Shown here piece by piece: positions 56,321 through 64,000 of a DNA stretch of 64,000 bases; positions within the stretch are counted from its first letter, which is position 1, and every line of letters begins with the position of its first letter. The translations under genes were made by a program, and so were the position numbers. Where the stretch lies: assembly GCA_035604335.1 (NCBI GenBank), contig DATNIT010000165.1, positions 118,832-182,831 of the forward strand. The letters are read 5' to 3'. Source of the DNA: DASZHJ01 sp035604335. GTDB taxonomy: Bacteria > Pseudomonadota > Alphaproteobacteria > ATCC43930 > CGMCC-115725. The notes under the pieces are model-generated. The model was not told the DNA's origin and searched no databases. It saw nothing but the letters and a program-made list of their open reading frames with translations.

Positions 56321-56611
56321 ATGTCGCATGTCAAATCCGATCCCGCCTTCGTCACTCAGTTCCGCCGGCAATGGAACGGAGCCCGGGTCGCCATCAAGTT
56401 TCTTTCCGAGATGACCGCCGCGGAGCTCGATCGGCTCGCGGTCGAGCGCGGCGCGGCGGCGGTCGCGGCGATGCCGAAGGGAACGGTCAACGCCTTGACG
56501 GCAAGCGAGCGCCGGGATTTGGCACAGCGGATCGGCCGCCAGTGGCTCACGGAGCTCGCCGAGCGTCGGCGGCGAGAACGGGCCGAGCACCCGGCTCGGC
56601 GGCCCGGCTGA
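56321..56611 (+). CDS. Small basic protein of unknown function
   Basis: The ATG at 56321 follows GGAAGGAG and yields 96 residues. The chain is highly charged and helical (MTAAELDRLAVERGAAAV near 34, ASERRDLAQRIGRQW near 62), ending in an Arg-rich tail. An 8-bp hairpin (56275-56282 with 56292-56299) lies just before the ribosome site. I recognise no family. It is divergent from hrcA and upstream of rph. Confidence 0.6.
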   Translation: MSHVKSDPAFVTQFRRQWNGARVAIKFLSEMTAAELDRLAVERGAAAVAAMPKGTVNALTASERRDLAQRIGRQWLTELAERRRRERAEHPARRPG

Positions 56612-56684
56612 GCCGCCGGCCTCTTTACGGCATGGTCCAGGGGCACTAGGGTCCGGGCGCCCAACCAGAAGAAGGTGCCCGCCC

Positions 56685-57407
56685 ATGCCGCGTCCCTCCG
56701 GCCGCGCTCCCGACGAGATGCGCCGTATCGTGCTCGAGCCCGGCGTGGCCAAATACGCTGAGGGTTCCTGCCTCGCGCGCTTCGGCGACACCCACGTGCT
56801 CTGCACCGCCACGGTGGAGGAGAAGGTGCCGCCGTTCCTGCGCAACACCGGCGGCGGCTGGATCACCGCGGAATACGGCATGCTGCCGCGCTCGACCCAC
56901 ACGCGCACCGATCGGGAGGCGAGCCGCGGCCGCCAGACCGGCCGCACCCAGGAGATTCAGCGTCTGATCGGCCGGTCGCTGCGCGCGATCACCAACTTGA
57001 AGGCGCTCGGCGAGCGGCAGATCCGCATCGACTGCGACGTGCTCCAAGCCGATGGCGGCACGCGCACGGCGGCGATCACCGGAAGCTATATCGCCTTGAC
57101 CCTGGCGCTCCAGGGCATGCTCACGAAGCAGACGCTCGCGGCCTCGCCGCTCACCGACTCCGTGGCAGCGGTCTCCTGCGGCATCGCCGGGGGCGTGCCG
57201 GTGCTCGACCTCGATTATGCGGAGGATTCCGCGGCCGACGCCGACGCCAACTTCGTGCTCACGGGTACCGGCGGCATCGTCGAGGTGCAGGCGACGGCGG
57301 AGAAGACCGTGTTCGCCGAGCCGGAGTTCATGCAATTGCTGTTGCTCGCCCGCAAAGGCATCGGCGAGCTACTGGAGCATCAGAAGAAGGTGCTCGGCTT
57401 TGCCTGA
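56685..57407 (+). CDS. rph: Ribonuclease PH
   Basis: RNase PH is a phosphate-dependent 3'-5' exoribonuclease that trims tRNA 3' ends. The 240-residue protein is of normal length. RPSGRAPDEMRRI opens it, GWITAEYGMLPRSTHTR lies near 60, then QEIQRLIGRSLRAI near 88. DLDYAEDSAADADANFV, with its catalytic aspartates, is near 175. It overlaps the rdgB start by eight bases. Confidence 0.97.
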   Translation: MPRPSGRAPDEMRRIVLEPGVAKYAEGSCLARFGDTHVLCTATVEEKVPPFLRNTGGGWITAEYGMLPRSTHTRTDREASRGRQTGRTQEIQRLIGRSLRAITNLKALGERQIRIDCDVLQADGGTRTAAITGSYIALTLALQGMLTKQTLAASPLTDSVAAVSCGIAGGVPVLDLDYAEDSAADADANFVLTGTGGIVEVQATAEKTVFAEPEFMQLLLLARKGIGELLEHQKKVLGFA

Positions 57408-58017
57408 GGCGCGCCGCTTTCTCGAGCGCAGACTGCTGATCGCCACCCACAACACCGGCAAGCTCGCCGAGATCGACGATCTGCTGCGGCCCTTCCATGT
57501 CGAGGTCGTGGGCGCGGGCGCGCTGGGACTGCCGGAGCCCGAGGAGACCGGCGAGACCTTCGAGGCGAACGCGACGTTGAAAGCCCACGCCGCGGCCAAG
57601 GCAAGCGGCTTTCCGGCCCTCGCGGACGATTCCGGCTTGGTGGTCCCGGCGCTCGGCGGCGAGCCCGGCATCTACTCGGCGCGCTGGGCGGGACCCCAGC
57701 GGGATTTCGCGCTCGCGATGCGAACCGTCGAGGATCGCTTGCAGGGGAAGAGCGACCGGCGTGCCTGTTTCGTGGCCGCGCTGGCGCTCGCCTGGCCCGA
57801 CGGGCATGTGGAGGTTTTCCGCGGCGAGGCCCATGGCGTGCTGATCTGGCCGCCGCGCGGCAGCAAGGGCTTCGGCTACGATCCGATGTTCCAGCCTGAC
57901 GGCGACACGCGCACCTTCGGCGAGATCGATCCCGTGGAGAAGCACCGCATCAGCCACCGCGCAGATGCCTTCCGCAAGCTGGTGGCGGCGTGCTTCGCGC
58001 CTGGAGCACCGCGATGA
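57400..58017 (+). CDS. rdgB: dITP/XTP pyrophosphatase (non-canonical purine NTPase)
   Basis: The enzyme removes deaminated purine nucleotides (dITP, XTP) from the pool. The only fitting start is the TTG at 57400, overlapping the rph stop, with AGAAGG upstream; it gives 205 residues. Motifs are ATHNTGKLAEI near 15, FEANATLKAHAAA near 52, ADDSGLVVPALGGEPGIYSAR near 70 and GSKGFGYDPMF near 155. The rph-rdgB-hemW order is common in alphaproteobacteria. Confidence 0.95.
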   Translation: MPEARRFLERRLLIATHNTGKLAEIDDLLRPFHVEVVGAGALGLPEPEETGETFEANATLKAHAAAKASGFPALADDSGLVVPALGGEPGIYSARWAGPQRDFALAMRTVEDRLQGKSDRRACFVAALALAWPDGHVEVFRGEAHGVLIWPPRGSKGFGYDPMFQPDGDTRTFGEIDPVEKHRISHRADAFRKLVAACFAPGAPR

Positions 58018-58024
58018 TCGCGGT

Positions 58025-58139
58025 GCGTCCTTCGACGCGGACCTATCGGCCCTTGCTCAGGATGAGGAGGTTGGGTGCCTCTCATTCTCGATAATCCTCA
58101 TCCTGAGCAAGCGAGCAACGCGAGCGCGTCGAAGGACGC
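58025..58139. repeat. Dispersed REP-type palindrome, family 1, copy 2 (overlaps hemW start)
   Basis: The outer arms CGTCCTTCGACGCG (58026-58039) and the complement at 58125-58138, with inner arms around CTTGCTCAGGATGAGGA (58052-58068) and 58095-58111, match the copy at 49140-49245. The loop between the inner arms contains the hemW start codon. The AGGAGG that serves as ribosome site (58065-58070) lies at the end of the left inner arm. Confidence 0.9.
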
Positions 58140-59289
58140 GTCACCGCCGATCGCTCTCTATATTCACTGGCCGTTCTGCAAGTCGAAGTGCCCCTACTGC
58201 GACTTCAACAGCCATGTGCGCGCGAGCATCGACGAGGCGCGCTGGCGGTCGGCGCTGCTGAAAGACCTCGAGCACTATGCGGCCCTTACCGGCCGCCGCG
58301 CGGTCACGTCGATCTTTTTCGGCGGCGGCACACCCTCGCTCATGTCGGCCGAGACCGTGGATGCGGTGCTCCAACACGCAGCGTCGCTGTGGCCGCTCGA
58401 GCCCGACGTCGAGATCACGCTGGAGGCGAACCCGACCTCGGTCGAGGCCGCGCGCTTTCGCGACTTCCGCTCTGCGGGCATCAACCGCGTCTCGCTCGGC
58501 GTCCAGGCGCTCGACGACCGCGCGCTCAAGTTCCTGGGCCGCGGACACGACGCTGCAGAGGCGCTGACGGCCCTCGAGGTGGCGCGGCAGACATTTACGC
58601 GCTTCTCCTTCGACCTGATCTATGCGCGGCCGGGCCAGACGGTCGCCGACTGGGAGCGGGAACTCGAGCGTGCCCTCTCGCTCGCGGGCGAACATCTCTC
58701 GGTCTATCAGCTCACCATCGAAGCCGGCACCGCCTTCGCTCCCGCGCACGCGCGCGGCGATTTCGTCCTGCCCGACGAGGAGACCCAGGCGGCGCTCTAC
58801 GAGACGACCGTCGCGCGGCTCGAGGCCGCGGGTCTTCCCGCCTACGAGATCTCGAACCACGCGCGGCCCGGCGCCGAGTGCCGGCACAATCTCGTCTACT
58901 GGCGCTATGGCGACTACGTCGGCGTGGGCCCCGGCGCCCATGGCCGCCTCACGCTCGATGCCGCGAGAGTGGCGACCCGCCAGCACCGCGCGCCCGAGAC
59001 CTGGCTCGAGGCTGTCGAGCGCACGGGCCATGGGAGCGACGAGCCCGTCACGCTCACACCACAGGAGCAACGGGACGAACTCCTGATGATGGGTCTCCGC
59101 CTCGCCGAAGGAATTCGACGCGAACGGTTCCGAGCGACGCTTGGCCTCGAACTGGAGGCTGCGCTCGATCCCGAGCGCGTCGCGCCTCTGGTAAAGGCCG
59201 GGTTTCTCGAGGTCGACGATGGGCGCCTCGCCGCGACACCGGCCGGACGCCAACGCCTCAATGCCGTGCTCGCGAGTTTACTCGCCTGA
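58075..59289 (+). CDS. hemW: Radical SAM haem chaperone HemW
   Basis: HemW (formerly called oxygen-independent coproporphyrinogen oxidase-like) binds haem and a [4Fe-4S] cluster and delivers haem to cytochromes. The 404-residue protein has CKSKCPYCDFN near residue 36 and the GGGTPSLM and RVSLGVQALDD segments. The GTG at 58075 is the only ATG, GTG or TTG upstream of the conserved core, so about 22 N-terminal codons, plus the ribosome site, are drawn from a REP palindrome. It is convergent with the LpoA-like gene. Confidence 0.93.
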   Translation: MPLILDNPHPEQASNASASKDASPPIALYIHWPFCKSKCPYCDFNSHVRASIDEARWRSALLKDLEHYAALTGRRAVTSIFFGGGTPSLMSAETVDAVLQHAASLWPLEPDVEITLEANPTSVEAARFRDFRSAGINRVSLGVQALDDRALKFLGRGHDAAEALTALEVARQTFTRFSFDLIYARPGQTVADWERELERALSLAGEHLSVYQLTIEAGTAFAPAHARGDFVLPDEETQAALYETTVARLEAAGLPAYEISNHARPGAECRHNLVYWRYGDYVGVGPGAHGRLTLDAARVATRQHRAPETWLEAVERTGHGSDEPVTLTPQEQRDELLMMGLRLAEGIRRERFRATLGLELEAALDPERVAPLVKAGFLEVDDGRLAATPAGRQRLNAVLASLLA

Positions 59290-59292
59290 GAC

Positions 59293-60675
59293 TCAGAACC
59301 CGCTGAAGCTCTGTGGCTCCGGGCTCACCACGGCGTTGCCGGCGCGGTGGATCTCGATGACGGCGAGGCCGCGCTCGACGCGGCCGTCGGCGCGCAGCCG
59401 AAAGATGCCGTCGAGGCCCACGAAGCCGTTCTGGTTGGTGAGGGCGTCGGGGGAGAAGTCCGCGCCCTGAGGCCCGCGCGAGAGCGCGGCGGCGAGCGCG
59501 GTCGCGTCGTAGGCCAGGGTCGCGAGCCGCGGCGGCGGGTGGCCGTAGAGCGCCGAGAATTTTTTCTCGAAGTCGCCGCGGCCGGTGGGGTCGGGCGCCG
59601 CATACCAGGCGCCGTCGAGCTCGGGCTCGGTCGCGAGTGCGGGATCGCTGTCCCAGAGCCCGGTACCGAGATAGTGCACCTTGGCGGGGTCGATGCCGTA
59701 TTGCGGCAGCAACGGCGCCAGCATCTTGAGCTGCTGCCCGCCTTCCGGCAGCAGCACCGCATCGAAGCCGGCGTCACCCGCCCCCTGGCTTTCATTGAGG
59801 CGCTTGAGGGCTTCCTGAGACGCGGGGTCGTGCGCATTCGCGAGCTGCTTTCGCTGCTGGTCGAGCGCCGCCTTGCGGCTGTCGTACTTGGCGAGCTCGC
59901 GCACGGAGGGCGCCAGATCGACCGAGTTCGGATCGAAGAACACGGTCTGAGCGAGGCTCACCTGCTCGGCTTGCGCCGCCGTCTTGAGCGCCTCCACCAC
60001 GACCTGACCGTAAGCGGATCCGGGCGCCAGCACGGCATAGCGCTGCACTCCTTTCTGGTGGGCAAAGCCCACCACGCGGCGCACCTCTTCCGAGGCCAGC
60101 AAGCCCATGAGATAGGTGCCGCTCCCCGCGAGCCCCGCGGCGGTGGAGAAAGCGAGGACGGATACCCCGCGCTCCGCCGCGACCGGCTTCACGGCCTCGA
60201 CTTCGGGCGCGGTGAGCGGGCCGATCAGCAAGCGCGCGCCATGATCGAGCGCGTCGCGCGCGGCGGCGGCGGCACCCTCGGCGGTGCCACGGGTGTCGCG
60301 CGGCAGCAGCGCCACGCGGTTATTGGGAATGTCGAAGAGCGCCATCTGCGCGGCATCGAGCATGCCTTGGCCCAGGCTCGCATTCGGTCCGGAGAGCGGC
60401 AGCAGCAGGCCCAGCATCGCTTTCTCGCCGGGCGCCAGCGGCACGAGCCCCGCCGGCGCGGGTGGCAGGGGCGGAGCTTCCTGGGGCGGCGGCGTGGCCT
60501 CGGGTGGCGGCGGCAGCGGCGGCGGTGCCACGGCTTGCCCTCCCGACGGGTAGCCCGGTACGGTCACGCCAGCACAGCCCGCGAGAAAAATCGCCACAAG
60601 CAGCAGCGATGCCACGGCAGGGAGCAGCGATGGCGCATTCGGCCGACCGGACATCCAGCGGAAAAGCGAGGTCAC
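59293..60675 (-). CDS. LpoA/YraM-like penicillin-binding protein activator lipoprotein
   Basis: A 460-residue lipoprotein with lipobox LAGC (Cys34), a proline-rich linker (about 50-75) and a periplasmic-binding-protein-like domain (MLGLLLPLSGPNASLGQG near 86, GARLLIGPLTAPEVEAV near 145, RYAVLAPGSAYGQ near 212). It matches the C-terminal part of LpoA, the outer-membrane activator of PBP1A, but lacks the N-terminal TPR region. Its neighbours rsmI, yraN and a BON lipoprotein support the assignment. Its 5' end overlaps that of the divergent rsmI. Confidence 0.85.
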   Translation of the reverse strand: MTSLFRWMSGRPNAPSLLPAVASLLLVAIFLAGCAGVTVPGYPSGGQAVAPPPLPPPPEATPPPQEAPPLPPAPAGLVPLAPGEKAMLGLLLPLSGPNASLGQGMLDAAQMALFDIPNNRVALLPRDTRGTAEGAAAAARDALDHGARLLIGPLTAPEVEAVKPVAAERGVSVLAFSTAAGLAGSGTYLMGLLASEEVRRVVGFAHQKGVQRYAVLAPGSAYGQVVVEALKTAAQAEQVSLAQTVFFDPNSVDLAPSVRELAKYDSRKAALDQQRKQLANAHDPASQEALKRLNESQGAGDAGFDAVLLPEGGQQLKMLAPLLPQYGIDPAKVHYLGTGLWDSDPALATEPELDGAWYAAPDPTGRGDFEKKFSALYGHPPPRLATLAYDATALAAALSRGPQGADFSPDALTNQNGFVGLDGIFRLRADGRVERGLAVIEIHRAGNAVVSPEPQSFSGF

Positions 60676-61628
60676 GCGCGGCCTCCGGCCGAAGCGAAGA
60701 CGGGAGGCTGGAGCCTATCGGGCCGCCCTCGGGAAGTAAATCGGCTGAGCCCGCCGGCGCGCCGGAAGTCGCAGCCCTTTCGCCTGGCCTCTATATTGTG
60801 GCGACGCCGATCGGAAATTTGGGCGACATCACCTTGCGCGCCCTCGACGTGCTCCGCCGCGCGGACGCCATACTCTGCGAGGACACGCGGGTAACCGCCA
60901 CGCTCGCCCGGCGCTACGGTCTCGGCGCCGAGCGGATCGCCTATCACGATCACAACGCCGACGCCGTGCGGCCTGGGCTCATCGCGCGGCTCGCGGCCGG
61001 TGCCGCCCTCGCACTGGTCTCCGATGCCGGCACGCCGCTGATCTCCGATCCCGGCTTCAAGCTGGTCCGCGAAGCGGTGGCGGCGGGCATTCCCGTAACC
61101 GCGGTGCCCGGCGCCTCCGCCCTGCTGGCGGCGCTCGCGGTGGCGGGTCTGCCGACCGACCGATTCCTGTTCTCGGGCTTCCTGCCGGTGAAATCCGGCG
61201 CGCGCCGCCGCGCGCTCCGGGGACTCGCGGCGGTGCCGGCGAGCCTGATCTTCTATGAGACGGCGCCGCGGCTCGCCGACTCCCTCGGCGACATGGCGGC
61301 GATGCTGGGCGATCGGCCGGCTGCGGTCGCCCGCGAGCTCACCAAGCTGCACGAGGAAGTGAAGCGAGATGGCCTCGCGGCACTCGCCGAGCACTACGCA
61401 AGCCATGGGCCTCCTAGAGGCGAGATCGTCGTCGTCGTCGGGCCGCCGGCACCGCAAACGGCGGCGGCGGACGCGGATGTCGACGCACAGCTCGCATCGG
61501 CGCTGCAAACCTCGACCCTCAGGGAGGCGAGCGCCGCGGTTGCCGCCGCCACCGGCCTGCCGCGCCGGCAGGTTTACGCCCGCGCCCTCGCCTTGCAAGG
61601 CAAGCGCCCCGTGTCGGAAAGGGAGTGA
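60630..61628 (+). CDS. rsmI: 16S rRNA (cytidine-2'-O)-methyltransferase RsmI
   Basis: RsmI methylates the ribose of C1402 in 16S rRNA. The conserved core begins GLYIVATPIGNLGDIT and continues with CEDTRVTATLARRYG, SDAGTPLISDPGF and VPGASALLAALAVAGLP. The ATG at 60630 (GGGAG upstream) gives 332 residues with an Arg/Ser-rich extension of about 50 residues, longer than usual, and overlaps the 5' end of the divergent LpoA-like gene. The true start may be later. It ends with a GTGA overlap into yraN. Confidence 0.93.
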   Translation: MAHSADRTSSGKARSRAASGRSEDGRLEPIGPPSGSKSAEPAGAPEVAALSPGLYIVATPIGNLGDITLRALDVLRRADAILCEDTRVTATLARRYGLGAERIAYHDHNADAVRPGLIARLAAGAALALVSDAGTPLISDPGFKLVREAVAAGIPVTAVPGASALLAALAVAGLPTDRFLFSGFLPVKSGARRRALRGLAAVPASLIFYETAPRLADSLGDMAAMLGDRPAAVARELTKLHEEVKRDGLAALAEHYASHGPPRGEIVVVVGPPAPQTAAADADVDAQLASALQTSTLREASAAVAAATGLPRRQVYARALALQGKRPVSERE

Positions 61629-62002
61629 GCGCTCCGACGGACCGCCGGCGCAGGGCGGAGCGGCGCGGCCGCTGGGCCGAGAGCCTGTGCGTCTGGTCGC
61701 TGCGTCTGCGGGGCTATCGCATCCTCGCCCGCGACTACCGCGTCGCGGTCGGCGAGGTCGATATCCTCGCGCGCCGGGGCGGGACGCTGGTGGCGATCGA
61801 GGTGAAGGCGCGCGGCGACCGAGCGAGCGCCAGCGAGGCCGTCACCCCGCGGCAGCGCCGCCGGATCACACGCGCGGCGGCGCATTTCCTCTCGGGCCGG
61901 CCCGACCTCGCGCGGCTGACGCTGCGCTTCGACGTGATGCTGGTCGTGCCGCGCCAGCTGCCGCTGCACGTCCGGGACGCCTGGCGCGAGGGCGACGGAT
62001 GA
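61625..62002 (+). CDS. yraN: YraN (UPF0102) endonuclease-like protein
   Basis: A 125-residue protein of the UPF0102 family with a PD-(D/E)xK-like core: the acidic residues in GEVDILARRG (about residue 45) and the AIEVKAR motif near 60. Biochemical function is unresolved in the family; the fold resembles Holliday-junction nucleases. The GTG start overlaps the rsmI stop, so translation is coupled. Confidence 0.92.
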   Translation: MSAPTDRRRRAERRGRWAESLCVWSLRLRGYRILARDYRVAVGEVDILARRGGTLVAIEVKARGDRASASEAVTPRQRRRITRAAAHFLSGRPDLARLTLRFDVMLVVPRQLPLHVRDAWREGDG

Positions 62003-62119
62003 CCGCCCAGGAAACGACTCGTTGCTGCCCGCTTGAGGCCACAGAAGCGGTGTTTCACAATAGGGCCGGGGATCGCGAGTCGCAGCGGCCTGCGCCCCAG
62101 GCACGAGGAGGACGCGACC

Positions 62120-62794
62120 TTGTCCATGCCGCTCCGCAAGATCGTTACCGCGCTCGGTCTGATGGCGCTTCTGTCGGGCTGCGTCGCGGCCGCGGCTGCC
62201 GGCGGCGCCGCTGGCGTCGCCGCATCGGCGGACCGCGGCATCTCCGATCAGGTGAACGACGCCGCGATCAAGGCCGCGATCTCGGCGGTCTGGCGCAAGA
62301 CCAACTCGGAGATGGCGTCGGGTCTCGACTGCGACGTCTACGAGGGCCGCGTGCTGATCGCCGGCCGGGTGCCGAATCCCGCCTGGATCGAGGACGCGAT
62401 CCGGATCGCCTGGCGGGTCAAAGGCGTGCAGCAGGTCTATAACGAGATCACCGTCGGCCCGACCCCCGATACCGGCGCCGATCTCAGCGACGGTTTCATC
62501 TCGACCCGGCTGCGCAACGAGCTGCTCTGGGATGCGGACGTGCGCTCGATCAATTTCATCGTCACCACGGCGGACCATGTCGTCTACATCATCGGCTCCG
62601 CGCGCACCCCCGACGAGCTCGAGCGCGTCACCGCGTATGCGCGCAATGTTCCCAATGTGAGGCGCGTCGTCTCCTACGTGCAGGTGCGCGGCAACCCGGC
62701 GCCGGCGGCCACCGCGCCCGCGCCGCAGCCGGCGGAATCGACGCCCTCTGCGGCGCCGCCTCCGCCGCCCGTGCAGGTGCAGCCGCTGCAATGA
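62120..62794 (+). CDS. BON-domain lipoprotein (DolP/YraP-like)
   Basis: An outer-membrane lipoprotein of about 224 residues with lipobox LLSGC and two BON domains (about residues 40-112 and 118-185; DCDVYEGRVLIAGRVPNPAW and SINFIVTTADHVVYIIGSAR), then a Pro/Ala-rich tail. TTG at 62120 is eight bases after GAGGAGG; the ATG at 62126 is the alternative. DolP maintains outer-membrane integrity, and its gene lies near lpoA, yraN and rsmI in enterobacteria as here. The stop overlaps the next start (ATGA). Confidence 0.88.
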   Translation: MSMPLRKIVTALGLMALLSGCVAAAAAGGAAGVAASADRGISDQVNDAAIKAAISAVWRKTNSEMASGLDCDVYEGRVLIAGRVPNPAWIEDAIRIAWRVKGVQQVYNEITVGPTPDTGADLSDGFISTRLRNELLWDADVRSINFIVTTADHVVYIIGSARTPDELERVTAYARNVPNVRRVVSYVQVRGNPAPAATAPAPQPAESTPSAAPPPPPVQVQPLQ

Positions 62795-63648
62795 GCGGAC
62801 GGGCGGCCGATGTTCCATTCCAGGACCGGGCCAGCGCCCTCGACTATCTCAAGAGCCTGGCCCCGCTCGGCGACGCGACCTGGCCGATCGCGGAGGCGGC
62901 ACTGGCGCTCGCCTCCCTCGACCGGCCGCAGGTCGGTCTCGCGCGCTATCGCGAGCATCTGGAGGTGCTCGCGAGCGACGTCGGGGCGGCCGCCGTCGGC
63001 GCCGAGACGGTGGCCGACCGCGTCGCCGCACTGCAAGCGGTGACCCCCGGCGCCTACGGCTATCGCGGCGACGACCTCACCTATGACGACCTGCAGAACG
63101 CCAACCTCATGCGGGTGATCGATCGCCGCAAGGGGCTGCCGGTGGCGCTCGGCATTCTCTATTTGCACGCCGGCCGCGCGCAGGGCTGGGAGATGACGGG
63201 GCTGGCGTTTCCCGGCCATTTCCTCCTGCGCCTCGAGGGCCGGGGCGGCCCGTGCATCCTCGACCCCTTTCACGAGGGCTCGGTCAAGGGCGCCGCGGAG
63301 CTGCGCACGCTCCTGAAATCGGTCGCGGGCGCCGACCAGGAGCTCTCGGCCACGCACTACGCCCAGGTGCCGGACCGCGAGGTGCTGCTCCGGCTGCAGA
63401 ACAACATCAAGCTGCGCCTGCTGGACGCCGGCCGGCGGGAGGCGGCGCTCGCCCTGATCGATAGCATGCTGGCGATCGCGTCCGATCGCGCGGAGTTCTG
63501 GTGCGAGCAGGGCGCGGTTAACGCCTCACTGGGAAATCTCGGTGCCGCGATTCGATCCCTCGAGGCGGCGCTCGAGCGCGAGCGCGACTCGACTCGTCGA
63601 TTCGCGACGGCGGCGCTCCTCCAGGAGCTCAAGACGCGGCTGCAATGA
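62791..63648 (+). CDS. SirB1-family transglutaminase-like/TPR protein
   Basis: A 285-residue cytoplasmic protein. The N-terminal two-thirds is a transglutaminase-like SirB1 domain (YDDLQNANLMRVIDRRKGLPVALGILYLH near 95-125, GLAFPGHFLLRLEG near 138, with the Cys replaced by conserved Gly/His features). The C-terminal 90 residues form two TPR-like helical repeats ending in LQELKTRLQ. Function unknown. It is coupled to the BON lipoprotein by an ATGA overlap. Confidence 0.87.
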   Translation: MSGRAADVPFQDRASALDYLKSLAPLGDATWPIAEAALALASLDRPQVGLARYREHLEVLASDVGAAAVGAETVADRVAALQAVTPGAYGYRGDDLTYDDLQNANLMRVIDRRKGLPVALGILYLHAGRAQGWEMTGLAFPGHFLLRLEGRGGPCILDPFHEGSVKGAAELRTLLKSVAGADQELSATHYAQVPDREVLLRLQNNIKLRLLDAGRREAALALIDSMLAIASDRAEFWCEQGAVNASLGNLGAAIRSLEAALERERDSTRRFATAALLQELKTRLQ

Positions 63649-63859
63649 GCGCGCGGGCGATCGGGCGGGGCACGCCGATCGAGCGCCGGGCGGCACTCCA
63701 TTCGGTCATTACTTGGCTCGCGATCTCCGTTGCGAATACCGCTAAAAACCGCATGAAACCTGGGCTTTTCAGAGGTGGCATACGAGATTCATTTCGCGAC
63801 TCCTGGGCGCCCTCTCGTCCACGCGATGCGCAAGCTTGCACCGCGCATGGGGCGTGCCC

Positions 63860-63910
63860 GCGATTTTTACTTTTCTTATTTCTTGTCAAGCGATTTTTCT
63901 GTATATTGAT
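63860..63910 (+). promoter_or_regulatory. AT-rich promoter region before the last gene
   Basis: Between the SirB1 gene and base 63941 there is a 292-base gap with no convincing gene. Its last 80 bases are unusually AT-rich for this genome. TTCTTG (63880-63885) and TATATT (63902-63907) are 16 bases apart and could be a sigma-70-type promoter for the basic protein that follows. A 6-bp dyad (63926-63931 with 63938-63943) covers the start codon. Confidence 0.4.
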
Positions 63911-63940
63911 GGCTCCTGCAACCTACATGGAACATGATCC

Positions 63941-64000
63941 ATGCCTAAGCGTAAGCGTAAGACCCGGTCGATGGCGGCTGCAAAGGCGTCGAAGACCAAG
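63941..64000 (+). CDS. N-terminus of a very basic protein (partial)
   Basis: An ATG at 63941 opens a frame that runs off the window: MPKRKRKTRSMAAAKASKTK, with ten Lys/Arg in 20 residues. Such a start suits a DNA-binding or histone-like protein, but 20 residues do not allow a family call. The preceding AT-rich promoter-like DNA supports a real gene. A ribosome site is not obvious; ATGGAAC lies upstream. Confidence 0.6.
   Translation, partial: MPKRKRKTRSMAAAKASKTK

Noticed and set aside
63629..63889. Minus-strand frame of 86 codons between the SirB1 gene and the last gene
   Set aside because: No ribosome site, a composition like a non-coding gap, and it overlaps the 3' end of the SirB1 gene antisense.

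Overview
The window is GC-rich, densely coded chromosomal DNA from an alphaproteobacterium, probably near Rhodospirillales. Supporting signs are the dnaN-recF-gyrB run (with what looks like the last codons of dnaA at base 1), the pstSCAB-phoU-phoB operon, an HpnL-type membrane protein, a malic enzyme fused to a phosphotransacetylase domain, and alphaproteobacterial-style dispersed palindromes. I found no rRNA, tRNA, CRISPR array, transposase or prophage gene. Almost all long open frames antisense to the listed genes are GC-driven shadows.

Layout. 1-5.4 kb: replication and recombination core (DUF1272 zinc protein, dnaN, recF, gyrB). 5.4-11.5 kb: accessory metabolism (2OG-Fe oxygenase-like, acetamidase/formamidase, small secreted protein, GT87-type membrane glycosyltransferase, double-GNAT acetyltransferase, SLC13/ArsB-type transporter). 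11.6-13.6 kb: PBP1A. 13.6-22.8 kb, all minus strand: maeB, phoR, then pstS-pstC-pstA-pstB-phoU-phoB behind a clear three-repeat Pho box. 23-31.3 kb: DUF2277, a multispanning protein translationally abutting a long ureohydrolase, glycine-zipper lipoprotein, exported methyltransferase, serine hydrolase, cytochrome P450 and a Ni/Co permease.

31.6-40.6 kb is the most unusual part. It is a periplasmic copper locus: DUF2946, a beta-barrel-like protein, CopC, SCO and PCuAC lie in one tight run with a 581-residue protein made of two complete, equally spaced diiron ferritin-like units, followed by a translationally coupled HpnL-like membrane protein. Downstream are a DUF1194 protein, a type-1 copper cupredoxin and, divergently, a CopD-cytochrome c-thioredoxin-like fusion. 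The arrangement suggests copper delivery and electron transfer coupled to an unknown diiron oxidase or oxygenase.

40.6-49.1 kb: mutS, a PH-domain membrane protein, an MHS-type MFS transporter, glnD and a double-cupin ChrR-like protein. 49.1-56.1 kb: the chaperone region dnaK-dnaJ and hrcA-grpE-DUF4919, with DUF1848 between them. 56.3-59.3 kb: small unknown protein, rph, rdgB, hemW. 59.3-63.6 kb: an LpoA-like lipoprotein, rsmI, yraN, a BON (DolP/YraP-like) lipoprotein and a SirB1-like protein, which recalls the enterobacterial yraLMNP cluster. The window ends in an AT-rich promoter region and the first codons of a very basic protein.

Two copies of one dispersed palindrome (about 49.14 and 58.03 kb) and one of a second family (50.5 kb) are present. 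The second copy of the first family carries the ribosome binding site and start codon of hemW.
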